Positions 10,714 to 18,799 of a stretch of DNA of 64,000 nucleotides are shown piece by piece (position 1 is the stretch's first letter; each line of letters opens with the position of its first letter). The stretch lies in contig NZ_JXAG01000040.1 of assembly GCF_000814905.1 (NCBI RefSeq), positions 1-64,000 on the forward strand, given 5' to 3'. This DNA comes from Enterobacter sp. Bisph1. GTDB taxonomy: Bacteria > Pseudomonadota > Gammaproteobacteria > Enterobacterales > Enterobacteriaceae. A program made the translations under genes and the position numbers. The notes under the pieces were generated by a model. It saw nothing but the letters and a program-made list of their open reading frames with translations. It ran no database searches and was not told where the DNA came from.

Positions 10714-10807
10714 GGTAAAGATTTCAATCCACAAAACGGAACGATTACTTTACAAAGTGAAAATGAACGCTGTTTAACAGCCATTCAATTGGAATGAAAT
10801 CTTTACA
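10714..10807 (-). promoter_or_regulatory. Three TyrR-box-like sites upstream of aroF
   Basis: TyrR boxes follow TGTAAA-N6-TTTACA. Matches here: 10714-10731 (left arm GGTAAA), 10737-10754 (right arm perfect TTTACA) and 10790-10807 (right arm perfect TTTACA). The first two are 23 bp apart, as in E. coli aroF. The arms that are not listed are weak, so the strongest site is not clear from sequence alone. Confidence 0.65.
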
Positions 10808-10821
10808 TTAGCAGTAGTAAT

Positions 10822-12183
10822 TTATGCCCTCGTCGTAACCGATCGCGCTGCACGCTGTTTCCAGCGCGCGGCATCTATCAGTATAAACACCAGCAGGCTT
10901 GCCCCCATTACCGGCAACGCCACCGCGAAAAAGAGCGCGAGGCAAGCGGTGATGACTCGTCCTGTTACTGGCAGCAGCAACCAGCCGTGTAATAGCGTGT
11001 TTGCCGGATTCCCATTCGCACTGGCCGGACGGCGGATCCACCACAAGCGATAACCCACCACAATCATCACGCACAGCGCGCTACCAAACGCGATCAGCAG
11101 TAGCTGATTCACCAGCCCAAACAGGATCCCCATATGGAAATCGACGCCCCAGCGGGTCAGTTTTGCCATGAGTGGAAAATCGGCGAACCGCGTGCGATTG
11201 GTAACGGTCATGCTGTTGCCATCGATCGCTACCGCATCCACGCGCGTCGGCCAGCGGCGATCGATTTCCGTTACCGTCCAGGCTTTATCGGTGCTGCGCG
11301 GCGGGCGGATCTCCACCTTCGTGGCGGCGATCCCCGCCTGCCGCGCGCTGCGCAATGTCTCGTCGAAAAGCCGCGGATCAAGCGGCATCTCCGGCATCGT
11401 CATATCAGCCATCCTGTGATGTTCCGCGTGCGGATCGCTGGCGCCCGGCGCACCAGCCAGCTGTGTATTAAGCTGGGGCGTCATCCAGTCAAACTTCGCA
11501 CGCAGGCTGTCGACATTGCCGCCGGCCCATTGCGACCACGTCAGGCCGGTGGCAGAAAAAAGCAGCATGCCGGCAAGCAATATCCAGCCCAACGTGACAT
11601 GCAGGCGGCGATGACGCTGCAGCGCATTATTAAGGCGTCGTTTTGGCCGGGTAAAAAACCACAGCGTAATGCCACCAAGGGCCGCCACCCACATCCATGA
11701 GGCGGCCAGTTCGCTGTAAACCCGGCCAATATCGCCCAGCAGTAACGAACGGTGGAGATAATCAATCCATTGACGCAACGGCAAGATCCCGCTGGTGCCA
11801 TACACCGTCATATCCCCTTTCACCTCCAGCGTTACCGGATCGATAAACAGGGCGCGGTTTTCTGATGCGCCTAACTGCGGGTCAGCAAACATCACGCGGG
11901 TAGTTTCATTCCCGTCGAGTCCCGGACGTACCGCATGCAGGCGCAGATGGCCGCCGGTAGCCTGTTCAGCAACGGCAATTTGCTCGGCAAGGGGCTGCCT
12001 CGCTCCCCCCTCAACGCTATAAAGCGCATCGTGATAGAGCCAGTTTTCCAGCTGTGGCGTCGCCACATACAGGGTGCCGCTCAGGGCGGCGACAAAAATA
12101 AACGGGCCAATAAACAGGCCTATATAAAAATGCAGGCGTCGCAGCAGGTTCAGCCACGCCGCACGCGGGGTGCAGGTTGTCAT
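10822..12183 (-). CDS. PepSY-associated TM protein (PiuB-like)
   Basis: A 453-residue inner-membrane protein with about five hydrophobic segments: one near the N-terminus (FIGPFIFVAALSGTLYV), two in the middle and two near the C-terminus, around periplasmic PepSY domains. Family members (PiuB/FsrB-like) accompany TonB-dependent siderophore uptake and some act as reductases; function here is not fixed. The ATG at 12183 has GAGGAAAAG directly upstream and is preferred over a TTG seven codons earlier. The neighbour is a DUF2946 protein. Confidence 0.75.
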   Translation of the reverse strand: MTTCTPRAAWLNLLRRLHFYIGLFIGPFIFVAALSGTLYVATPQLENWLYHDALYSVEGGARQPLAEQIAVAEQATGGHLRLHAVRPGLDGNETTRVMFADPQLGASENRALFIDPVTLEVKGDMTVYGTSGILPLRQWIDYLHRSLLLGDIGRVYSELAASWMWVAALGGITLWFFTRPKRRLNNALQRHRRLHVTLGWILLAGMLLFSATGLTWSQWAGGNVDSLRAKFDWMTPQLNTQLAGAPGASDPHAEHHRMADMTMPEMPLDPRLFDETLRSARQAGIAATKVEIRPPRSTDKAWTVTEIDRRWPTRVDAVAIDGNSMTVTNRTRFADFPLMAKLTRWGVDFHMGILFGLVNQLLLIAFGSALCVMIVVGYRLWWIRRPASANGNPANTLLHGWLLLPVTGRVITACLALFFAVALPVMGASLLVFILIDAARWKQRAARSVTTRA

Positions 12184-12247
12184 ACTTTTCCTCAGAAATA
12201 GCAAAGCGTTGCCGTTTCGCGCAGGCGAACGGACCGAATGTTAAGGG

Positions 12248-12673
12248 TCAGGAAAAGCAGATTTGCGGCGGGGCGCGGGTATCGGGGCACAGCCAGGGGA
12301 AGAAGATCCAGTGTCGAACGCGCTGGCGGCGAATCGCCTGCCGAATGCGAGCCACGTGACCAGACACCAATAAAACAATGAGAAAAATGAGGCCAGGGAC
12401 ATGGGCCAGCAACACGCAGTAACCGCAGGCTTCACCATGATCGACGGGCAGGCTGTGGGATGAATCAGGCTGGTGAGAATCCGGCTGCGATGTCAGATCA
12501 TGATTGTGCATCGGCATACTCATCTCGTGATGCATGCCGGGCATCGCGCTCAGCGGATCTTTTTGCAGCGCGACGGAGATAAGCGGCGCGACAAGGATCA
12601 GCAGAATCGCAAACAGCGCCAGCCCTGCGGCTGCGCGTTGAACGGCGGTATGCTGAAAGACGTTTTTTACCAC
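12248..12673 (-). CDS. DUF2946 family membrane protein
   Basis: About 141 residues with two hydrophobic segments flanking a His/Met-rich loop (MPGMHHEMSMPMHNHD) and a CGYC pair, as in DUF2946 proteins, which are often found next to metal or siderophore uptake genes. The GTG at 12673 has GGAGG four bases upstream; an ATG at 12697 is an alternative start. With the adjacent PepSY gene it looks like a small metal-related operon, reading in the same direction with a 64-base gap. The link to copper or heme is an inference from the His/Met content. Confidence 0.6.
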   Translation of the reverse strand: MVKNVFQHTAVQRAAAGLALFAILLILVAPLISVALQKDPLSAMPGMHHEMSMPMHNHDLTSQPDSHQPDSSHSLPVDHGEACGYCVLLAHVPGLIFLIVLLVSGHVARIRQAIRRQRVRHWIFFPWLCPDTRAPPQICFS

Positions 12674-12762
12674 TTCTCCTCCCGGATGAAGCGGCATTGT
12701 AAACGAAATATCAGCAGAAAGTTAATGGTTCTGTTGCTTGCAGGCGTGCTGAGCGCCGGGGT

Positions 12763-13614
12763 TTAAACGTGTTTTTCCAGCGTGAAGATCACCACGCCAA
12801 ACGGCACTATTTCCGCAACGCCGCACTCAAAATCCACCGCACCGTTGGTGAGGCGCACTTTGCCGCCCGGCAGACGCACCACATCAAACACGTCCAGCGC
12901 ATCGTCAATACTGATAAACCAGCGGCCGTTGCCAATTTTTTGCGCGTTGGTATCCACCAGCCAGCCCGCATTGAGCCCTTCAATAAACTTCAGGCCGTCC
13001 GTTGAGGATGGCGCAAAGCTGCTGTCCAGCGTCCAGACGCCTGCCTCTTTCAACTCGCCGGATTCGAGGCGAAACTTCGCAATGCTGAGAGCGGCGTCAT
13101 TTTTTTCTGTTCCGCTAACCGTAGCGGGATACATCTCGCCTTTACCCGTCGCCAGCCAGCCTAACGAGACACCGGTATCCAGCGCGCAGGTCACCACCAC
13201 ATCGCCGGGGAAAAACTCGCGGCGCACCCAGGTACTGATGGTACCGGAAGAGATATCGAGCAAATCCCCCAGCTCTTTTTGCATCTCAAAGCCGTAGGCA
13301 TCAAGAATGCGGCGCAGCACCGGACGCCCGCCGGTGGCGAGAATTTCATCGTATAAGGCTTTACCTTTCGGCACTGGCTTATCAGAGAGTTTTGCATTTG
13401 CAAACTCACCGCTTACCAGCCACTGCAATTCAGCACCGGTATCAAGGGCGCATTTGACTATCGCTTTATAGGGCACGCTGTCGCGCTGGATCCAGCTGCT
13501 GATATTGTTCGCCGGCACGTCCAGCGCCTCCGCGAGGGCCTTCTGGCTGGAGACGGAATAGGACGCGGCAATGCGCTCAATCACATCCTGAACACTCATC
13601 TTGTTTTCACTCAT
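12763..13614 (-). CDS. CI-type prophage repressor with two HTH domains
   Basis: A 283-residue protein. Residues about 10-68 resemble the DNA-binding domain of phage 186 CI, and residues about 98-156 repeat the same pattern: W-x-R-x-F/V-P-x4-V-x-CALDTG-x3-x-WL-x-G occurs in both halves. The C-terminal 120 residues would be the oligomerisation part. I do not see a clear Ser/Lys dyad of S24 peptidases, so cleavage by RecA seems unlikely. The ATG at 13614 was preferred over one four codons upstream. It is divergent from the early promoter, which has a palindrome in its spacer. Confidence 0.8.
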   Translation of the reverse strand: MSENKMSVQDVIERIAASYSVSSQKALAEALDVPANNISSWIQRDSVPYKAIVKCALDTGAELQWLVSGEFANAKLSDKPVPKGKALYDEILATGGRPVLRRILDAYGFEMQKELGDLLDISSGTISTWVRREFFPGDVVVTCALDTGVSLGWLATGKGEMYPATVSGTEKNDAALSIAKFRLESGELKEAGVWTLDSSFAPSSTDGLKFIEGLNAGWLVDTNAQKIGNGRWFISIDDALDVFDVVRLPGGKVRLTNGAVDFECGVAEIVPFGVVIFTLEKHV

Positions 13615-13637
13615 GGACACCAACATCGAAAAAGTGA

Positions 13638-13666
13638 TTTACACAATCGCATTTGCGATCTATATT
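13638..13666 (+). promoter_or_regulatory. Early promoter with operator palindrome
   Basis: -35 TTTACA (13638-13643), exactly 17 bp, then -10 TATATT (13661-13666). The spacer contains ATCGCA-TT-TGCGAT (13646-13659), a near-perfect palindrome and the likely CI operator. The element faces the early genes. Confidence 0.68.
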
Positions 13667-13722
13667 GCTGTGTATCGACAGAAATGCACACTCACTCAGT
13701 ACATTTCAAACAACAGGAGATA

Positions 13723-13857
13723 ATGCGATATGTCAGATGCAAAATCAATGCCGCCGCATCTATTATTCATCTCACAAATACAATTCACTTCTCTATCTCT
13801 TTGCCGGGAGAACAATGTAATGGCTATGCGGCGTCCGCCGCGTGCCGTGGAAATTAA
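13723..13857 (+). CDS. Small early ORF, 44 codons, ash-like region
   Basis: An ATG with AGGAGA six bases upstream opens a 44-codon frame, the first after the early promoter. The stretch resembles leader regions that enteric prophage annotations call 'ash family', but those calls differ in reading frame from genome to genome. An overlapping frame from 13730 to 14071 is also open. No function is assigned. The region to 14090 holds a hairpin (CTCCTT/AAGGAG, 14010-14026) and may act as RNA. Confidence 0.35.
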   Translation: MRYVRCKINAAASIIHLTNTIHFSISLPGEQCNGYAASAACRGN

Positions 13858-14090
13858 GCAGACGAAACGGCATCGCTTAAGTGGGAGTGCCGCCCGGTGC
13901 GGATCTTGCGCAGGCGTACGTTTTATCGAAAAGGCGTCAAGGACAACATGGTTCAGCCATTGCTCAACCCCGATGAAAAGCCATACCAGACGGTTTACAG
14001 GGTTTGGCACCTCCTTACAGCAAGGAGCCGCAGCAGCCTGCCGATACACAAATTTTGCTTTTGCAAGCTAGCACTTGTGCAGGAGCACCT

Positions 14091-14429
14091 ATGGCTATCA
14101 CATCTCCCGCCGCCCATGTTCCGCTCAATACCTCGCAACGGCTGAGCGGGTTAAACCATATTGCTGAAATTCGCTGCCGCTTATGGGGCGATAACTGGAA
14201 CGAAGTGGCACGCTTTATCGAAGCGCTACGCGATAAGCGCGATGAATATGCAGAAGAGAACAACCGGGCGCTGGCGGCGATTTTCTTTCTTGCCCGCGTG
14301 CCATCCGCTCGCCAGGCGCTAGCGCCAAATGCGCTGACCCTTGAGGAGAAGCGCGCGGTGATTGCCGCCATGAACCATTTCCGCGCAGTGGTAAGCCAGT
14401 TTCCGAAACGGCTCACCATGCCGCTGTAA
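14091..14429 (+). CDS. DUF5347 family phage protein
   Basis: A 112-residue protein of a small family seen in the early region of enteric P2-like phages. It contains the core GLNHIAEIRCRLWGDN and a helical remainder. AGGAG lies five bases before the ATG, which was chosen over an in-frame ATG 29 codons earlier that has no ribosome site. Function unknown. Confidence 0.72.
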   Translation: MAITSPAAHVPLNTSQRLSGLNHIAEIRCRLWGDNWNEVARFIEALRDKRDEYAEENNRALAAIFFLARVPSARQALAPNALTLEEKRAVIAAMNHFRAVVSQFPKRLTMPL

Positions 14430-14493
14430 CCCAACGTTTATCACCATGACGTCAACCCGTCGGGCATTCCTTTGCCCAAATTCAGGAGAAACC

Positions 14494-14721
14494 ATGAAAA
14501 AACAGCCCCGCCAATCATCCACCCGCAGCCCGGAGGAGCTCTCGCTGCTGCTGGCGAAAGCGCGCGCCCATGAACGCCAGCGCTGCGCTCGCGCTTTTTC
14601 TGACAGGCTTGATGGACTGGCAACGCATATCTACAACTTGCGCCTCGGATGGTGCGACACCACCGAGTTATTGCGCCAGGAAGTCAACCATATTGAAAAC
14701 CAGGCGCAGGAGATTGATTAA
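14494..14721 (+). CDS. DUF2732 family phage protein
   Basis: A 75-residue, mostly helical protein typical of P2-like early regions (DUF2732). CAGGAGA precedes the ATG. The stop codon overlaps the start of the following zinc-finger gene (TAATG). Function unknown. Confidence 0.72.
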   Translation: MKKQPRQSSTRSPEELSLLLAKARAHERQRCARAFSDRLDGLATHIYNLRLGWCDTTELLRQEVNHIENQAQEID

Positions 14722-14942
14722 TGGCCGATGAAATGGATCTTGCCCAGCAACGTGAGCTGGAAGAGCGCGAACGCCATATTCACCATGCGCGTCATCGTCT
14801 GCTGGCCCCCTCAAGGCTGACCTGCGAACTTTGCGATGCCCCGATCCCACAAGCGCGGCGCATGGCCCTGCCCGGCGTGACCTGCTGCGTCGGTTGTCAG
14901 CAGATTGTCGAGCAAAAAGACAAGCATTACAGGAGACGCTAA
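14721..14942 (+). CDS. TraR/DksA-type zinc finger protein
   Basis: A 73-residue protein with a charged helix followed by a C4 zinc finger CELC-x16/17-CCVGCQ, as in TraR and P2 orf82-type proteins. Relatives bind the RNA polymerase secondary channel. It overlaps the gene before it by one base and is followed at once by gene A. Confidence 0.85.
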   Translation: MADEMDLAQQRELEERERHIHHARHRLLAPSRLTCELCDAPIPQARRMALPGVTCCVGCQQIVEQKDKHYRRR

Positions 14943-16997
14943 TTGTCCGTCACCTGGGCTTATCCCTGGAACGCGCCGCGTTCTGCCATCAGTTGCCCCG
15001 GCCTTACCCACGCTGAACTGCACCGCCGCAACCACCATATTGCTGCGGTGTTGCAGGCGCGAAAGGCGCTGGCACTGCAACCTGAGTGCGTGCGCGTTTC
15101 ATTGACCCTTGCTGCGGATGCGCTGGAAAAAGAGCAGGGTACGGCGCGCACCGAAGCCTTTCTGCTGCATTTCCACCAGCGACTGCTACCGAGGCTCAAG
15201 GTGGTGGCGCAACGCTATCAACTTAGCAATCTACATCCGCAAGTATCGAAAGCGGTGTTCAATGGTCATTTCGACACGGTGATTCATCACGGACTGGCGG
15301 ATCGCTTAGTGTCGCTTTTCACCCGCTACAACCAGTTGCCGGATATGAGCAAAGCGCAGACAGAGCGGCTGGCCGCGGATATCGCCAATTTTATACGCGG
15401 CGAACTGGCTGAACACGACGACGCCAGCGCCAGTGAGCTGAAGACGTTGCACCGCTGGTATCTGCATGCGGGCACCATCGCTCTGCAATTTAATGTGACC
15501 CCGCCGCACTGGCAGCGCGTGACGCAAAAAGTCGCCCGCGCGGAAGATATGGCACCAGCAATAATGCGCCTGTTCAACGAACAGTGGTGGCGCGGGCATT
15601 TGCGCAAAACCGCCGCGCAATGGCGGGAGCATCTGCATATCGCCCTTGGCAACGTCAGTAAGAAAAAGCAGCCCTACGCCAGTGCACAGTGCGTAACGGC
15701 GTGGCGCGAGCAAAAGCGGCGCAACCGCGAATTTCTCAAGAGCATGGAGCTGGAAGATGAAGAGGGAAATCGCATTAGCCTTATTGATAAACACGACGGT
15801 TCAGTGGCCAACCCGGCGATCCGCCGCTGTGAGCTTATGACACGGATGCGTGGTTTTGAAACTATCTGCGAAAGCCTCGGTTATGTGGGCGAATTTTATA
15901 CGCTTACCGCGCCTTCGGCCTGGCATGCGACCACGCGGGCCGGTTACCGCAACCGGAAATGGAACGGCGCCAGCCCGGCGCAAACTCAGGCCTATTTCAC
16001 GCGGCTGTGGGCGCGTATTCGCGCGAAACTGCACCGCAACGGTTTACGCGTATTCGGTATCCGCGTCGCGGAACCTCATCATGACGCAACCCCGCACTGG
16101 CATCTGCTGCTGTTTATGCAGCCGCAGGAGGCGGCACGCATCCGTGAAATCTTGCGTGATTTCGCCTGTCAGGAAGATAACGCTGAACTCAGCAGCGCGA
16201 AGGCGCAGCGGGCGCGCTTTCATGCTGAACCCCTCGATGCAAAAAAAGGCAGCGCTACCGGTTATATGGCGAAGTACATCGCCAAGAATATCGATGGCTA
16301 TGCGCTGGAAGGTGAAATCGACTTTGACAGCGGCGCGTTGTTGAAAGAGAGCGCCTGCGCCGTCTCCGCGTGGGCGACGCGCTGGCATATCCGCCAGTTT
16401 CAGTTTGTTGGCGGCGCGCCGGTGACGGTTTACCGTGAGTTGAGAAAGCTTGTCGATAGCGAACTCGCCCAGGGTTTAAGCGTGGAATTCGCCCAGGTAC
16501 ATAACGCTGCAGATAACGGGGACTGGGCAGGTTACGTTAACACGCAGGGCGGGCCCTTTGTTACACGCGATGCGGTGCAGGTACGCACGCTGTATGAGGC
16601 CGATGGTGATATGAATCAATATGGCGAAGAAATCCTGCGTGTGCGCGGCGTTTATGACAGTACGGTTGGCAGCGGGTCGCCGTTGCTTACCCGGCTGAAG
16701 AAGTGGAAAATTGTGCCAAAACGCGCGCAAGAAGCCAGCCCGAACGCGGCTCTTTCTTGGAGTTCTGTCAATAACTGTACGCCCTTCGATCCCGATCAAC
16801 GGTTGAACCGGCGCCAGCGTCGACAACTGACCCACCGGCTGCGGAACGATATTCTACAGACACGTAAAGGTATGAAAAAAACCTGTATCTTTACCCATAA
16901 AAATATCAGGGCATTAGCTGGAAACACATGGGAAGAACCGCTAGCAGAAAGAGATAATGGTTTTCTTAATCAGCAACATAGTGATGGCCCGAAATAA
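14943..16997 (+). CDS. Replication endonuclease gpA
   Basis: A 684-residue P2 gpA-type rolling-circle initiator. The HUH-type metal site HWH is at 385-387 and the paired catalytic tyrosines Tyr441 and Tyr445 lie in YMAKY, so both parts of the active site are present. Start is TTG directly after the upstream TAA, with AGGAGA nine bases before. P2 gpA nicks the origin that lies inside its own gene. It is slightly shorter than P2 gpA (761). Its retention in a unit with no capsid is odd. Confidence 0.9.
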   Translation: MSVTWAYPWNAPRSAISCPGLTHAELHRRNHHIAAVLQARKALALQPECVRVSLTLAADALEKEQGTARTEAFLLHFHQRLLPRLKVVAQRYQLSNLHPQVSKAVFNGHFDTVIHHGLADRLVSLFTRYNQLPDMSKAQTERLAADIANFIRGELAEHDDASASELKTLHRWYLHAGTIALQFNVTPPHWQRVTQKVARAEDMAPAIMRLFNEQWWRGHLRKTAAQWREHLHIALGNVSKKKQPYASAQCVTAWREQKRRNREFLKSMELEDEEGNRISLIDKHDGSVANPAIRRCELMTRMRGFETICESLGYVGEFYTLTAPSAWHATTRAGYRNRKWNGASPAQTQAYFTRLWARIRAKLHRNGLRVFGIRVAEPHHDATPHWHLLLFMQPQEAARIREILRDFACQEDNAELSSAKAQRARFHAEPLDAKKGSATGYMAKYIAKNIDGYALEGEIDFDSGALLKESACAVSAWATRWHIRQFQFVGGAPVTVYRELRKLVDSELAQGLSVEFAQVHNAADNGDWAGYVNTQGGPFVTRDAVQVRTLYEADGDMNQYGEEILRVRGVYDSTVGSGSPLLTRLKKWKIVPKRAQEASPNAALSWSSVNNCTPFDPDQRLNRRQRRQLTHRLRNDILQTRKGMKKTCIFTHKNIRALAGNTWEEPLAERDNGFLNQQHSDGPK

Positions 16998-17023
16998 TTA
17001 TCGCTTCCCATAAGTAATCGGCC

Positions 17024-17048
17024 TATGATACTGTACAAATATACAGTA
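17024..17048 (+). promoter_or_regulatory. LexA box and -10 before the small SOS gene
   Basis: CTGT-N8-ACAG (17031-17046) inside the extended palindrome TACTGT...ACAGTA is a perfect SOS box. A -10-like TATGAT (17024-17029) abuts it, so LexA would cover the start site. It lies 23 bases before the next start codon. Confidence 0.9.
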
Positions 17049-17071
17049 AAAGACATTCATGAGAGGGATTC

Positions 17072-17257
17072 ATGGTCTCTGAACAACTCAATCAGATGCA
17101 GCATAAATGGGCATGTGTGCAATTTATTGCCGAGGTGTCTCTGCTGGCGAACTGCAAACCGTCCGATTTGAAGCTGGCGCTGAGTCTGATTGCGGACCTC
17201 GCCAACAGCGAAAACGCCGCCGCCGAAGATAAGGATATTTTTTACCAGGCTGAATAG
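17072..17257 (+). CDS. SOS-controlled small protein of unknown function
   Basis: 61 residues, with GAGAGGG five bases before the ATG. Hydrophobic-amphipathic and helical (SLLANCKPSDLKLALSLIADLA), with an acidic C-terminus. I do not recognise the family and it does not resemble DinI or 186 Tum as far as I can see. Position, directly under a perfect LexA box, between gene A and the late genes and where head genes would begin in P2, makes an antirepressor or induction role plausible. It could equally be an unrelated SOS gene. Confidence 0.72.
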   Translation: MVSEQLNQMQHKWACVQFIAEVSLLANCKPSDLKLALSLIADLANSENAAAEDKDIFYQAE

Positions 17258-17365
17258 CCCCCTGCCCTTTCCCCGCTACCGACAGTTAACGCTGCCGGGA
17301 TCCCATCGCGCCATGCAGAATGCTGTTGCTGGCGCGCTTATACCTGCTTTTTCTGCCACCTGCCT

Positions 17366-17425
17366 GTTGTGCCAGCCCTTAACCAGCCCTGAAAGATAGC
17401 CGCCATTGCCGCCAGTCAGCAAACT
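17366..17425 (+). promoter_or_regulatory. Late promoter P(X), Ogr-type
   Basis: GTTGT-N12-CCAGC (17366-17387), GATAGC at 17395-17400 and GCAAACT at 17419-17425. The spacing of all three parts is identical to three other late promoters in this unit. It drives X, lysis genes and R. The 210 bases from 17258 to 17468 hold only this element. Confidence 0.75.
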
Positions 17426-17468
17426 TAACCATGGGGAAAAACCTTCCTGATGGTGAGAGAAGCGAACG

Positions 17469-17672
17469 ATGAATGTACAAACACAACAAGGCGATACCCT
17501 CGACCTGCTTTGCCTACGCTATTACGGCCGTACGGCCTCGGTGGTCGAAGCGGTCCTTGCTGCCAATCCCGGACTTGCCGAGCTCGGCGTAATTTTGCCG
17601 TATGGCACGACGGTGAGCCTGCCTGACGTTCAAACACAACCCGTTAAAGAGACGGTGAACCTATGGGCCTGA
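17469..17672 (+). CDS. Tail protein X
   Basis: A 67-residue P2 gpX homologue with a LysM-like fold (QGDTLDLLCLRYYG). Thought to sit at the tail tip region and required for tail assembly. Overlaps the holin gene start by ten bases (CTATGGGCCTGA). Confidence 0.9.
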   Translation: MNVQTQQGDTLDLLCLRYYGRTASVVEAVLAANPGLAELGVILPYGTTVSLPDVQTQPVKETVNLWA

Positions 17673-17893
17673 CTATCGAAAAAGTCACCTCATCGCTGGC
17701 GTACTGGATAAGCGTTGCGCTGACCTTTTTCGGTGCCATGACCCCGCAGGACTTCGCCGCCTATTTTGGTGCGCTGGGCGTAGCCGTGACCGTGGCGGTG
17801 AATTGGTACTACCGTCGCAAAAGCTATTTGTTCCTGCGGTCCTGCGCATCCACACAGGAGGTGATAAATGGGATTACCGATAAAACGCTGTAG
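17663..17893 (+). CDS. Phage holin (HP1-type)
   Basis: A 76-residue inner-membrane protein with two hydrophobic segments (about 11-27 and 33-48) and a basic C-terminal part. It should open holes or depolarise the membrane to release or activate the endolysin. Overlaps X upstream and lysozyme downstream. Confidence 0.8.
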   Translation: MGLTIEKVTSSLAYWISVALTFFGAMTPQDFAAYFGALGVAVTVAVNWYYRRKSYLFLRSCASTQEVINGITDKTL

Positions 17894-18377
17894 CGCCGCA
17901 GCGGTGCTGGCGCTGGCGGTCATGCTGCCGGATTTTCGCTTATTGAAAACCTCGCAGCAGGGGCTGGCGCTGCTTGCCGATCTGGAAGGCTGTCACCTGC
18001 GCCCTTATCAGTGCAGCGCTGGGGTTTGGACATCGGGCATTGGTCATACCTCTGGCGTGACCCCGACGCGTGATGTCAACGAGAAAAAGGCAGCGGGCAA
18101 TCTGGTCGCCGATGTGTTGCAGATTGAACGCCGACTGGCGCAGTGCGTACCTACGCAGATGCCCGCCCCCGTCTATGACGCGGTGGTTAGCTTTGCTTTT
18201 AACGTCGGCAGCGGCGCGGCGTGCCGTTCGACGCTGGCGTATTTCCTTAATAAAGAGCAGTGGCAACAGGCTTGCGATCAGCTGCCACGCTGGGTGTTTA
18301 TTAAGGGCGTGCGCAGTGGCGGGCTGGAAATCCGTCGCCAGCGCGAACGCGCCAGATGCCTGCAGGGGGTGCAATGA
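17868..18377 (+). CDS. Endolysin, T4-type lysozyme (GH24), SAR type
   Basis: A 169-residue muramidase. A weakly hydrophobic, Ala-rich N-terminus (9-22) looks like a signal-anchor-release segment. Glu40 and Thr55 align with the T4 lysozyme catalytic Glu11 and Thr26; the position of Asp20 is Cys49, as in some phage lysozymes of the SAR group. GGAGG lies seven bases before the ATG. Releases tailocin particles by lysis in this context. Confidence 0.88.
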   Translation: MGLPIKRCSAAAVLALAVMLPDFRLLKTSQQGLALLADLEGCHLRPYQCSAGVWTSGIGHTSGVTPTRDVNEKKAAGNLVADVLQIERRLAQCVPTQMPAPVYDAVVSFAFNVGSGAACRSTLAYFLNKEQWQQACDQLPRWVFIKGVRSGGLEIRRQRERARCLQGVQ

Positions 18378-18799
18378 AAGCCTGGTTAATCGCCCTGGTC
18401 ATCGCCTCCCTCGGCCTTTTGTGGCTGGTACAGCAAAACCACTCCCTTAGCGCCGCGCTGGCGCAATCCCGTCAGCTTGCACATGAGCAAAACGACACCA
18501 TCGCGCAGTTAAAAGCCCAACTGAGCGCCACCCAAACGTTAGCGGATAAAAATCAGCAAGCCCAGGTTGCGCTGCGCCTGCAGCTGGACGCGGCCAGCAC
18601 GCACGCGGTGCAGCGCGAACAGGCTATTACGAGGTTAGTAAATGAAAATGATGCGTTTCGCCGCTGGTACAGCACTCGCTTACCTGATGCTGTGCGTCGG
18701 GTGCACCAGCGCCCCGCCTGCCCCTCCGCCGGTCACTGTTTACAGCAGTTGCCCGCAGGTCAACCTGTGCCCGATGCCGGCAAGCGCACCGCAAACTAA
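18374..18799 (+). CDS. LysB, Rz-type spanin inner-membrane subunit
   Basis: 141 residues, one N-terminal membrane helix (MKAWLIALVIASLGLLWLV) and a periplasmic coiled coil (about 25-90). The start overlaps the lysozyme stop (AATGA). Works with LysC to fuse inner and outer membranes. Confidence 0.88.
   Translation: MKAWLIALVIASLGLLWLVQQNHSLSAALAQSRQLAHEQNDTIAQLKAQLSATQTLADKNQQAQVALRLQLDAASTHAVQREQAITRLVNENDAFRRWYSTRLPDAVRRVHQRPACPSAGHCLQQLPAGQPVPDAGKRTAN

Noticed and set aside
13668-13681. CTGT-N6-ACAG next to the early promoter, looking like a LexA box
   Set aside because: Spacing is six and not eight bases, so it does not fit LexA; the perfect box at 17031-17046 is the real one.
13730-14071. 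113-codon frame in the early region
   Set aside because: It overlaps the 44-codon frame that has the ribosome site, and its composition (many Ser, Arg, Cys) looks like out-of-frame translation. It is kept only as a possibility.
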